Source: Arcuatula senhousia (taxonomy: Eukaryota; Mollusca; Bivalvia; Mytilida; Mytilidae). Taken from it: a DNA stretch of 64,000 nucleotides. Position 1 is the stretch's first letter; the number at the start of each line of letters is the position of its first letter. Under the pieces are notes generated by a model that searched no databases, was not told where the DNA came from, and saw nothing but the letters and a program-made list of their open reading frames with translations. Of this stretch, positions 9,977 to 20,339 are shown piece after piece. The stretch spans positions 36,353,512 through 36,417,511 of the forward strand of contig OZ020306.1 in assembly GCA_963971305.1 (NCBI GenBank), written 5' to 3'. The translations under genes and the position numbers were made by a program.

Positions 9977-12617
9977 TTGCCAAGAATTAGTCCGGTGTAC
10001 CGTTACGCATGCGCTAGAATCAACAATTTTATCGATAACTTTTTAACATAGATCTATAACGGGAAAATAACTTTAACCTACAATATAAATTTTATCCTTA
10101 AAGATATTTCTTAGTTGCTGATATGAGCAAAAACTTCAATGTTTCCTCTTTATGATGGTATAAGTTATTTTACAATAGTTTATCATTTTCTTGCTTCCAA
10201 TTTAATTTTTAAAAAGGTGGTGTTGCCCTGTACATAAACCTTATAAATTTACAATAAAAATCGGCAGAATTTGAGAATTGCCTCTTTTCTGGAAATTAAT
10301 TAAAATACTTTTATTAAGAATATATTTTAGTTGCTGATATCGGAAGAAAGAAGAAAAGTTGATCTTTACAAAGACGTGTTTTTGATAAAAATTGGTAATG
10401 GTTTTCTTGCTTCCATTTTAGTTTAAAAATTGCCATTTTTAAGGAAAATCTCACTGAAATCTAAATGTTAAGATAAAATGTGGCCTATCTTATCACAAGC
10501 AGATAACCACCCGCTAAAGTGATAAATAATTTGTTTAAATAAGTGTGTTGGGAATTGAACATGATTTAATTTCTCTATTTTTAACCTAAATAGATTTATA
10601 ACAATAATTTGATAGCCTAATTATTAAATTATATTATAAAAGGTAATTAGCTGTCCGACATTGCATGCAATACAATTTATGCATCATGTTAAGATTGCAC
10701 CGTATTTGCCATCTGACAATTTAGTAAGTCTTTCATGTCAGAAAATTTTTCATAGTTTTTAATGTTACAATATTTGAAAAACTATAACTTACTACACAAA
10801 TTTTCAAGCAACACTAGAACTAGTAAACCTTTTCATGCTTGACGTTTTTTAAAAATTCTAAAAGAAACTCTATAGGTTGAAATCTTGCCTGAATATTCAC
10901 GAAAACATCTTTATCTTTATCTTTAGGTATTATCATCGACTTATTATATTCTAGACTTTATATACATAATAACTTCATGGTATGATGTACCCTTTACTAC
11001 CGAAGTGGCATTTAACTTCACCAACGCGCACCACTGCCACATGATATATATATTTCAAAATTACCATTATGATTCAGGCAATACATTTTGCTACATTTCG
11101 TTCGTGTTAAAGACTGCAAGTCTTCAGATGCGATATAGCCTCAATGTTGAAAATGCCACTTGCATTACATGAAAATGAAGCGTATCAAACTTTATTAAAT
11201 AGAAATATCCGAATCAAAACCAAAGTTTCACCCAAGCTAAGAATGTAAATATCGGAGTTGTCTAAACTCCGGGGTCCGGGTTCAGGACCCTTTTTAAGCC
11301 ATTCTTATGATGTTTCCTAATCTGAAGTCGCGTTCCACTAATAAGGATACACATTTCATTTTTCTCTAACGTTAGTGAGCTAATTAGTAACCTTAACTTA
11401 GTCTATTTTCAAACTAAACAATTTGGGTGACACATACGTTTTGACGTGATACGTTTTTTTTCCTGTAATTTAAGCATTTTTCTTGATATTTACAAACTTT
11501 GGTTCTCAAAATATCATGCAGACAATAACCACCCATAAATAGCGTTAAAGTATAGCTATGAAAGTTATTTAGCTTCACTGTGACGTGACTGTCGAGAACC
11601 ACCTTTAGTATTTCTGATTATTTAGTAATCAATTTTTTTTAAGTTTGTGATGGAAAAATTCATGGGATAGTCTTTAAGAAAGTTTCTAGAAGTTGTGTTG
11701 ATCAACGCAATCTACAAGACTACAGAGTAGTTTTCAGTCAAAATAACTGACAAAAAAGCTCCAGCCGCTAGACGAGCATTTTGTTTATTAGAAGCACTGT
11801 ACATATCTAACACGAAAAAAAACCTCAAAAAAATAAACCTCAATTTTAGGACACAATTTTTCGATCATGTGAAATAGAACAAATTTTTGGAAAATTGATT
11901 TTTTTTCTAGAAGTGTTCAAACATTGGTCTTGAATTTTTTTTAACGATCAAACTGTAAAAAGATAATGATAAAAAAAAATATTCATTCATTTTAACACTA
12001 TAAAGTATTTGAAAAAAAAAACTTCATTAAATCTAATTATATTTGTTTAAGTTGTACGCCCGTTGTTTGCTCATCACCCCTTTATTTTGCCTTCTCATGG
12101 GGTTTTTGATTACATGATTCCCAGGCCATTTTAAAGGTAATTACTTGATTACAAGAGCAAATATTTAATGATTATTTGATTACCAAGGTTTGAATTTTTG
12201 ATTACTTGATTCCCATTGAGTAACAGTTTTTGATTACATTTCTAAAAAGTATAAGATTATTTGATTACACTGGCAAAAAAATGCTGATTACTTGATTCCT
12301 GGTACCCCCCCCCCATGAGGAGCCCCTTTATTTGACAGATCGCTGGGTAGATGATGAATCCTCGAGACGACCAAAATTAAAAGTTACCCTAATATGAAAT
12401 AGAACTAACCGTGACACAATTTTATCCCTAAAACAGGAAAATATCTCTGATAAGAAATCTAACAAAAAGACTTAAAGGTGTTAATTATTTATCTTGTGAT
12501 TGAAACCACATGTTGAGACTACACGGTGAGATAGATAATGCAACAGTTATCGTTCTTACATATCGCAATTAGGGTTAGATTGAATTATCTCCCTTAAACC
12601 GGACTAATTCTTGGCAA
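9977..12617. mobile_element. 2.6 kb DNA element with 20-bp terminal inverted repeats
   Basis: Both ends are TTGCCAAGAATTAGTCCGGT in inverted orientation (9977-9996 and 12598-12617). The interval is absent from the matching place in unit 2 (near 34100), so it inserted after the duplication or was lost from unit 2. No transposase-like frame is visible, so it looks non-autonomous. A target duplication could not be defined. Inside, about 12110-12300 has degenerate repeats of GATTACTTGATTCC. Confidence 0.75.
12110..12310. repeat. Degenerate GATTACTTGATTCC repeats
   Basis: At least six imperfect copies of GATTACTTGATT(CC) spaced about 25-45 bp apart, ending in a C run at 12306-12314. They lie within the TIR element. 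Confidence 0.6.
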
Positions 12618-12639
12618 GGGATCGTCAATCAAACTACAA

Positions 12640-14885
12640 AAATGTATTGTTAAGTTTTTCCCTGTGTTCAATTAATACACGTGTTATGGGACAGTAATTT
12701 GTTAATATAAGATTACCAATTAAACTTCCAGGCAATTTCATTTTGTTTTATTTGTCAGCTTTTTGCAGGAACAGAAACAGTTTTTATTTAGCGTACAGTA
12801 TCATAATGTATAAGGCGAAGAGGTACCAATGGGACAGTCTATTGCCAAAAGTCCGAAAAGACAAAACAAGCAAACACGAAAGAGAACCATGCGATGTTAT
12901 AGACAACATAGAAACACAAAAACAGCATAATAACACATATCCAACTATAGGCTTAGCGGTCATCACGTGACCTGATAAATAAAATCGATAATTATGAAGA
13001 ACTTCATTTGGTCAATGTTAAATGCATAGGATTTGCCTAAAAATATCAAATTAAAAGAATATTTTAAATTGTTTTTACTAGTCGGACGTTTATTAAGATA
13101 GAGAAGACAAAGAGGAATCCAGCTATCTAAATTTCGATAGTTAAGCTGTTGGTTTATGCCCTTCCAAATTAGATTTAAGATTCTTAACAATAGCCTATTG
13201 TGTATTGTTAGATTTGGTGCAATATTGAACGAGAACCACAACTTTGAAGTCAAAATTCTTCTTTCCCGTAAACAGTATTGACTAGTCGGACGTCCAAACC
13301 AACAGGCCAAGTATCTTACATCACGGATGTTCGACTTTTGAAACTTTAATTTATTATTTTCATCCTTCCAAATTCATTTGAAATTGCCAATTTAATCCTT
13401 CTAAATTCATTTGAAATTGGCCATTTTCACGTGTTTATTCTCTTAGCCTCTGTGTAAATAACCACAAGTTTAGTAATTCATATTTTTTTACTTTTATAGA
13501 CGCGAATTGTATTGTTACTGTATAATATATCAATTACATAATCTGTTATCTTTTGTCTCTGGGTTGCTTGTTCTCACCTTCAAAATTGTATAATTTTGGA
13601 CCTTATCTACCTTCACAATTAAGTAGTTCAAAGGTAGATCAGACAGACATGCTAATTCTTTCAATCTGGAAAACTTTGATCGTTCAGCCACAAACGTTTA
13701 TGAAGCTTTGCATACATGTAGAATACAGTTACTAGTATAAATTAATAAGATAATTTGTTTAAGGTGTAAGATTTACCCCCTTCAGTTTGCGTGAAACTTA
13801 ATTACCTCTGCTGCATGTAATAATTAAAAATAACAATTAGCATGTTCATTGTATATCATGATTGTAATTAGCACATGATCTTTTAATTTAAAGCTACCCT
13901 TGCGTTTGTTATACATGAATAATACATGTTCATAAATTTTGAATTGTATCATACTAATGGGCATACTAACTAAAATTTTACATAACTATATACGTTTTAT
14001 TTTCAATATTTTTTAATTTTTAAAAATATGTGTCCGGTTTATTTATTTGTTTCTTTTTAATCATTGAAATTAAAATGATAACTAGTAAACATGAAATATT
14101 GTTTTATTTGTACCCAAGCATCTAAACCACAAGGCGTTAATTGACAAGAGTTATCGAACATAATAATGACCGATATAGTTGCATATGAATCAACAACAGT
14201 ATTTTTATGTATACTTATTTCGTTCGGTGAAATGCATTTTATACATCTTTTCAGATGGTGGATGTTCTATATTTGGGTTCGGTTTTAGTGCTGCTGACGA
14301 GGAAAAGTTTTCCGAAATGGCCATACAGCTCATAAAATTAGTTGCAGTTGGAGTTAACATATGTGTTATGGTCTCATGTTCATTTACTCCATATCCTTTC
14401 ATAATTTATTTGATATGTGCTAAATCTGCATGTACTATTTTTATTTTTTATGTTTTTATGCGAGAATCTGTTCTATTATTGAATAAGGGTTTTGATTTAA
14501 CAATCTGCCTAAGTGCTTGATTCAAAGAACCTAAATTTTGTCGAGAACCATTATTTTTATATCTATAAAAAGACATGGTGTAACAAAAGGCCGTTCATGG
14601 AAGACTTCTTTTCACAATTGTTCCCTGAAAATTCAAGTTGGCCGAACCTATTTAGTATAACTACTTGTTTCCTTTTACTATTTTATGGTTTCCCTTTTTC
14701 CATTTATTTTCCAATTATCATAAGTTAAACCTTTAATTTGCATTTTTCTGTGCAACTTTTGGGGAAAATATATTATTATTTTTGCCATATTTCTGACATC
14801 CATTCAAAGAAAATGTTAAATACTGGTCATGTTTATAATAAAGTTTGTATTTGAATGATATTGAAAACTTATAAAGGTCTTGATT
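12640..14885. repeat. Degenerate spacer module, copy B (interrupted)
   Basis: Second copy of the module described at 8221. Its landmarks are split by the insertion at 12932-14187. The uninterrupted equivalent in unit 2 is about 34110-35060. Confidence 0.5.
12932..14187. mobile_element. 1.25 kb insertion with imperfect terminal inverted repeats, unit 1 only
   Basis: Unit 2 reads straight through this site (near 34378: ...AATAACAATCAACAACAG). The left end CATATCCAACTATA...CGGTCATCA matches the inverted right end CATATGCAACTATATCGGTCATT. It holds a directly repeated 35-bp stretch (CCTTCYAAATTCATTTGAAATT) at 13364-13430. No convincing protein. Confidence 0.5.
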
Positions 14886-14929
14886 GGAAATGCTTTTAAT
14901 CCCTTATATACCAAATGAAATATATGCTA

Positions 14930-15380
14930 TGGGGCATTATGAATCTTCAACTATTGATAAGTTTTCCATGTGTTCAATTATACAACAAAAGTGTGGAACA
15001 GGCGGTTTATTTTGTAGAAGATATAAGGTTCCATTTAGACAATTCTATTTTGCTCTATTAATCAGCTTGCTTTCAGACAGAACAGTTTCTATGTAGACGA
15101 TCTAGATCGCTTTTTATGGAACAATATCATATCATAATGTATACTGTTCTTTGGTATGTGATATTTGAATAGGATGGCAACAATCTGCCGTAAGTGCTTG
15201 TTTCTGAGAAATCCATATGTATAATCCTTGAATTTCGTCAAGAACCAACATTTTGATATCTATAAAACAGATCATGCAACTAAAAACCCTTCATATAAGA
15301 CTTTTTCATTATCCTTTTCCTTTAATTATTTTATGGTGTCTTTTGTTCCATTCATTTTCCAATAATTTGCTTATTTTTCT
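14930..15380. repeat. Degenerate spacer module, copy C
   Basis: Third copy of the module at 8221, with GTAGAAGATATAAGGTTCC, AGTGCTTGTTTC, TCTATAAAACAGATCATGCAAC and ATTTTATGGTGTC landmarks. Unit 2 equivalent is about 35140-35570. Confidence 0.5.
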
Positions 15381-16805
15381 GGGGTAGGTATTTAATATGA
15401 AATTCTATCTAAAAGTCTATACAGAAACTTAGGGCTTGTGAAACAAACAACATCAATACAAGTCTGCAGAATTGGTTAGTTTTAGGATTGGTGGAAGAAT
15501 GTCAATTGTGTGACACCTTGAGAGGATTCCGATCTTAAAAATTTCTATTGCAATCGAAAGCCACTGAAATACCTTTTAACCTTTTAACCCTTTAGGATTA
15601 ACATTTTGATAATTGGAAGATGAATGAGACAAACGAAATCTTCAAATAGACGAAGTTTTGTATTCAGTTGTAATGGTTAAGGCCCGTTTGTTGGCAATCC
15701 TGCCTTTCCTGTTTAAAGAATATAGAAATATTAATTATGGACAAAGTGCGTGAATATTTCTGAAACATACATTTTACATCACATGAAGATAATAAAAAAG
15801 CCTTTTGAAATTTGAAAATAGTGTTGTCGAAAGGTGACCAATCATTAATCACAGGCGTTTGGGTCCAGGATTTTATTTTATTATAAATAACGTGTATATA
15901 AAAAATTTTCATCTCGTCGAAATAGTATATTGACGAGATGAAAAATTTTTATATACACGTTATTTATAATAAAATAAAATCCTGGACACAAACGCATTTG
16001 ATCTTAATAAGTAATTTTTAAAATCCATTCATATTAGTTCTACCATTCATATATGATCAAGTTTCGGTACAGTCATTGGTAATAAAAAGATGGATGAACC
16101 AGTTATATGGCGTCAAACCCTAAGTCCTACTAGTAATACAATATTGTTACGAACGTAAATAAAGTTACAATATTACCGAACGGGGAATATTGATGAATGA
16201 TTAAAAACGTTAATTATGTAATTAATTAATACAATAAATAAAAACCTGTATGATTCTTGCTCAGTAGATGCATTTAAGAAAATAGTAGGTTTTTCTTTCT
16301 TTAATTGAATATATAAAGCAGAACACAAGTCGAATAATATGTTTTGTATAGCTTAAACCCAAAGCTTAGTCAAAGATTTTTTTCACTCATGATTTGCTGG
16401 TTGTGAACCTTTACCAAAATATGATAATAAATAAATAAATAAATAAAAACACTGAACACCTTATCTCTTTCCGATAATTGTACAGGAGCATATTCAAGTC
16501 GTATAAATAAATCTTCTTGCAAACAGGTCGAACTTCATCAGACAAATATGAAATCAAACACATATTTTATTATGATATTTTATGACATGATTACCTTAGT
16601 TTCGTATTATTAAATGGCTGATTACTATACATATATATATATGTAATAATACCTTTGAATAACGTACAAATTGTAAGTATAGAAGAAATAAACTGATGTC
16701 TTTTATATTATATAAAAATAAATCCAAGTCGACCTAAAAATGCTTAAGCAATCACAAAGTCAACAGGGTCTAGCTACTGATCTAGAAAATATTGTCTAGC
16801 GTGCT
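15381..16805. other. Spacer and 3' flank of TM1 exon, unit 1
   Basis: No exon seen apart from the hairpin listed at 15855-15995. It contains short AT-rich tandem repeats (AAATAAATAAATAAAT near 16428) and aligns with 35580-37215. Confidence 0.6.
15855..15995. mobile_element. Fold-back element (64-bp inverted arms), unit 1 only
   Basis: Arms 15855-15918 and 15932-15995 are inverted copies with very few mismatches around a 13-base loop. Ends are GCGTTTG and its near complement. Unit 2 lacks it (around 35990, GGTGACC joins directly to TATCTTAATAAG), so it inserted after the duplication or was removed. Typical of a small fold-back/MITE element. If transcribed it would form a long hairpin. Confidence 0.8.
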
Positions 16806-17113
16806 TTACAATCTGCTTACTCTACTCGCAGACCTATACAAGTTGTCATACATATTAAACTGCTGTGTGCTTGATGGAGGGACATTTGGGCTGGACTTTG
16901 TTGTTTCGAAATGATTTATTTGCCCTTGGGAAGAACTCCCATTATATTTTCCCTTTTTCAAACAAGCTTTCTTGATAACAAATCCTAATGCCACTAAGGC
17001 AAACGTTGCACCCACAGAACCCCCTATTACTGCAGCCATTGTTGAGTTATCTTCTCCTGTTTCCACGGTTACCATTACTGGTGGTGCAGAAGTTGTCATT
17101 GTGATGTTTGGAC
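16806..17113 (-). CDS. TM1 terminal exon: membrane segment and tail, unit 1 (still open)
   Basis: Acceptor TTTGGTAG before 17113 and a stop at 16808-16806. It encodes a Thr/Pro juxtamembrane segment with NIT and NST sequons, a membrane helix (MAAVIGGSVGATFALVALGF), a KK..LKKGK stop-transfer and a tail of about 50 residues with a YDNL motif. It differs from unit 2 by two fewer residues (TS) and a few substitutions. It is intact, but its upstream Ig exons are not. Confidence 0.75.
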
Positions 17114-17149
17114 CTACCAAATAAGGGTAAAATTTAGAATCAAATCGTG

Positions 17150-17300
17150 ACTATTAGGGTTAGGGTTAGTTAGATTAGCGTAAGAGTTAGGGTTAGGGTT
17201 AGGGTCAGAGATAGGGATAGGGTTATGGTTAGGTTAGAGTTAGGGTTAGGGTAAGAGTTGAATTAGCATCAGGGTTAGAGTTGGAGTTATGGTTGTGGTT
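17150..17300. repeat. Interstitial telomere-like (TTAGGG) repeats, unit 1
   Basis: Degenerate run of TTAGGG/GGGTTA hexamers in the intron next to the TM1 exon; the matching run in unit 2 is at 37568-37720. TTAGGG is the telomere repeat in many molluscs. Confidence 0.8.
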
Positions 17301-18269
17301 AGGAACACAAGGGTAGGATAAGGTACAATAAGATAGGAACATATTCTAAAGAGATTGATATTCTTCCAAACAATGGGAGGTTGTATATGGGTTTTAGGAA
17401 TCGAAAAGGTTACAGTAGAAATGAAGTTTGGGTTAAAGTACTGGATTTCAACTGTAGCTTGGTTAATATACAAACATATTTTATACAAAAACGCAAGGCT
17501 GTGCTATTAAACAATAACAATAATTACAATGACAAAATGTGGTTAATTGTAGTTGATGCATATGTAAGACAAAACTGTTATTATCCTAGTCATAAATAAA
17601 GTGGTATTTTTTCTACGAATATCAAAATGATCAATTAAAATGGGCGCATTACATTTGGGCTAAACATTCAGAAATACAGATTTTCATTTGGGCTAATAGC
17701 ACTCGACTTTTGGGCTAATTAGATTTTTACCTGAACAGGTAAATAAAGGTAGGTTACTACCAAAGTCTATATAGATCACATACATTTAAGTAGAGGTAGC
17801 TTTTTGGTTATATATAGGCATGCAAGAGTGGGAACATTAAAGCACACAAAGTCACAAAACATTTCTGATAATCATTTTAAAGGAGCATCTCAAAAATAAT
17901 TACGGCTATGTATTTAGTAAAAATTATCGTTGCCAAGCAAGGTTTGATGTTACCCATGCACTGACAGAGAAAAAAATGTTTGAAGTGCTTTAATTTTTTT
18001 TTCATGTTCATTTTACAGGTAGTATTGTATAGCCTGTTAACTGTTACTTTTGTGACTTTATCGAACGATTACAAATTAACCAATCGGGTAAAGCCAACGT
18101 CATAATACACGAAATCTTAATCACATGAAAGATTAATACATATGTAAAAGAATGTGGCAACGTAGGCTTGGAACTGCTTTATTTCTAATTCAATAAATAT
18201 ACCTTAAATGGTTTTCTGGTGAATGATTAGCATAAAATATTTATACATGTAGATATGTAATGTACCTAC
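17301..18269. other. Intron between TM1 and Ig3, unit 1
   Basis: AT-rich, aligns with 37721-38716. No exon supported. Confidence 0.6.
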
Positions 18270-18542
18270 CTATTACTACACTGACTGAAGCTGTTATGTT
18301 GTATGTTACTCCATCTACAGTGTTTTCTGCTACGCAAATATAATTCCCGCTATTTTCTACGGTAACGTCATTTATGATTTAAGTCGATGAGTTGGCCAAT
18401 AAGGTGTTGTTACGTTCAGCGTACCAAGCATATGACGGCGCTGGATTTCCAGCACTTCCACAAAATAGACTTATAGGATCCGAACCCTCTATGTATGCAC
18501 CTTGGTCGGGACTTTTTGATACAAGAATACCTCTGACGCTAT
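18270..18542 (-). pseudogene. Ig3 exon relic, unit 1
   Basis: 273 bp, same length as the intact exon, with canonical splice sites but one in-frame TAA at 18381-18379 in the middle of the domain. Confidence 0.82.
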
Positions 18543-19530
18543 CTGTAACAAATAATTAATCAACAGATATTTTTTTGTGAATTAAGTTTGAAAATAACAA
18601 GGTATCTAAATTCATATATTTAACAAATAGACCATAGGTAAAGGTACAAAAAAGCCGAACTCGTTTTGGAGATAGTAAGCATTCAAAATTTGGCGGTAAA
18701 AGGCTTTCGCAAACCTTTTCATAGGTTTAGCATTAGACTTGTATAAGTGAAAAAACCTATGAAAAAAATAACAAGAAATTTATAAAACTTTATTAATTAG
18801 CTTTTAATGACCCAATAAATCCTATTATAAAAAGAAAACTGGAGGTTTCTTGGAAAAACATTATTCCTATTTTAATGGTAAAATCCAGAAGATTCTGAAA
18901 ATCTGACAAAAATCTCAAAAATTGACAAGTAATCATCCTTAAACCTTTTCATCGAAATTTAGCAGGATGATTTAAATTTATTAAGTGTTTAAAGCTGAGA
19001 ATAAGTTTATAGGTATTTTTTCGTGAAAAATGCTAACTAAATTTAAGTTATAGTGTAAATTCTTTTTTTTCAAGTAAGGTTTGCATCCCTCTCATTTTAG
19101 GACCTTTATTTCAAAACAGAAAAGAAGTGACCAAAAAGTCAATCTATATCTTTTTTAATAACTTTTAAAAATATGAATGATATTGAGGAATCTTAGGAAC
19201 ATGTACGATTGATGTGCTCTTTCCAAAAACATTCTTTTTTTCGGTAAGCAATGGTCAGGGGGTCAAAATTTTTCTTAAAATGGTTTTTTGTTTTCACTCT
19301 TGTGCTAGCTGTTTTTGTTATAGGCCCTACGGAAGGTAAAAGCAAACAAAATTATGACTTAGGACAACGAAAAAAATATTTCAGTCCAAATAATGATTGA
19401 CTGCCCAAAAGTAGTCTTTCACGCCCAAAAATGGCGAGGGACTGTTTCTTAGGTTTAGAGTTTTTTAAAGCATCTGTGAATCAACCTTTTTTTTAATTTT
19501 TGGTCGGGGGTGAGAATATTTTTCACTTAC
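18543..19530. other. Intron between Ig3 and Ig2 relics
   Basis: AT-rich and aligns with 38990-40179. No exon. Unit 2 has an extra small TIR element here (39639-39781). Confidence 0.6.
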
Positions 19531-19841
19531 ATTCAAGTTTAAAATGCTAGATGGAGCGGTGAATGTTCAAAATTCTTGCTAAAGAACACACCATACCATG
19601 CCTCTATCGTCAGTATCTAACATCAGAATTGTCACACTGCTTGTTCCATTATAAGTACAATTGGCATATCCGGGTTCTATCGTAGTGACCTCATCCGGGT
19701 ATACCGTTGGGATGAAACCAATCATTCTGTACTTCTCCCATACGAACTTTCCCGGTGGATTCCCGATGTTTCCCGAACAGGTAAAGGTCACGTTTTGACC
19801 TTCAGCAATACTGCCATCTGGTGGATTATCTGGTCTTTCTG
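19531..19841 (-). pseudogene. Ig2 exon relic, unit 1
   Basis: 311 bp against 330 bp in the intact copy. Keeps the Ig core (TFTCSGN...W...D.DDRGMV.C) but has two stops directly after the second Cys region and a frameshift. Confidence 0.85.
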
Positions 19842-19877
19842 CTGCAGCTTAAATATTCAAAGTATTTTTATTGTTTA

Positions 19878-20000
19878 CAACTATGTTACTTTCTCTGGAC
19901 ATTCGATATCGTAGACTTCGGTAACGCCTGTCATTGTGTTGTAATTAATTAATATATGTTTTAATAATTTTAGATTGTGTTTTTTTACTCTCTTTTAGTG
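19878..20000 (+). pseudogene. C1q 3'-end remnant at the duplication junction
   Basis: 19879-19914 encodes NYVTFSGHSIS plus stop, identical to the end of both C1q genes, followed by a diverged 3' flank. It starts within about one base of where homology to the Ig gene intron ends (about 19877). So this is a breakpoint that joined the interior of the Ig gene to the last codons of another C1q copy. The matching 3' flank continues after the LINE at about 22630-22700. Confidence 0.8.
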
Positions 20001-20339
20001 TAAACATATTTTATCAATAATTTGTATAACATTTTACGATCAAAGCAACATAATAAAGGAACAATTATATACAAATTAATAAAAGGATTCGGAAGCAAGA
20101 CTAAAAGTCTTATTTAAATCCGTCTCCTTAATCAAAATACAAAATACTGATGTATTATTTCAGCAGACATCAAGGGCAATGCTATACAATAAATTGAATA
20201 TGTATACAGCTTGTAGTCATGTTAGTCGGAAGAAAGGTGCAGAAGGGTAACTAAGAACAAGTGTGATAGGTTGGGAATAAGTTAAGGGTAATTGTGATTG
20301 AAGAGGTAAGGCATTCTTACAACCTTGGAGGTTTTGTCT

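Larger units (their letters stand above)
16806..19841 (-). pseudogene. Truncated Ig-superfamily receptor copy (Ig2, Ig3, TM1), unit 1
   Basis: Exon relics 19841-19531, 18542-18270 and 17113-16806 match exons 3-5 of the intact gene at 37216-46858. The signal-peptide and first Ig exons are absent: homology stops at about 19877 and C1q sequence begins. The Ig2 relic has TAG at 19581-19579, TGA at 19569-19567, an 18-bp in-frame deletion and a 1-bp deletion near its donor. The Ig3 relic has TAA at 18381-18379. The TM1 exon is still open. Splice sites are preserved, so the decay is probably recent. A full-length receptor cannot be made from this copy. Confidence 0.85.

Noticed and set aside
9977..12617. 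Searched the 2.6 kb TIR element for a transposase
   Set aside because: Only one short frame (11414-11602), without transposase motifs.
14179..14520. + strand frame following an acceptor-like CTTTTCAG, with FGFSAADEEKFSEMAIQLIK
   Set aside because: The unit 2 copy has an in-frame stop and has lost the AG, and no partner exon is visible. Mentioned only as part of module B.
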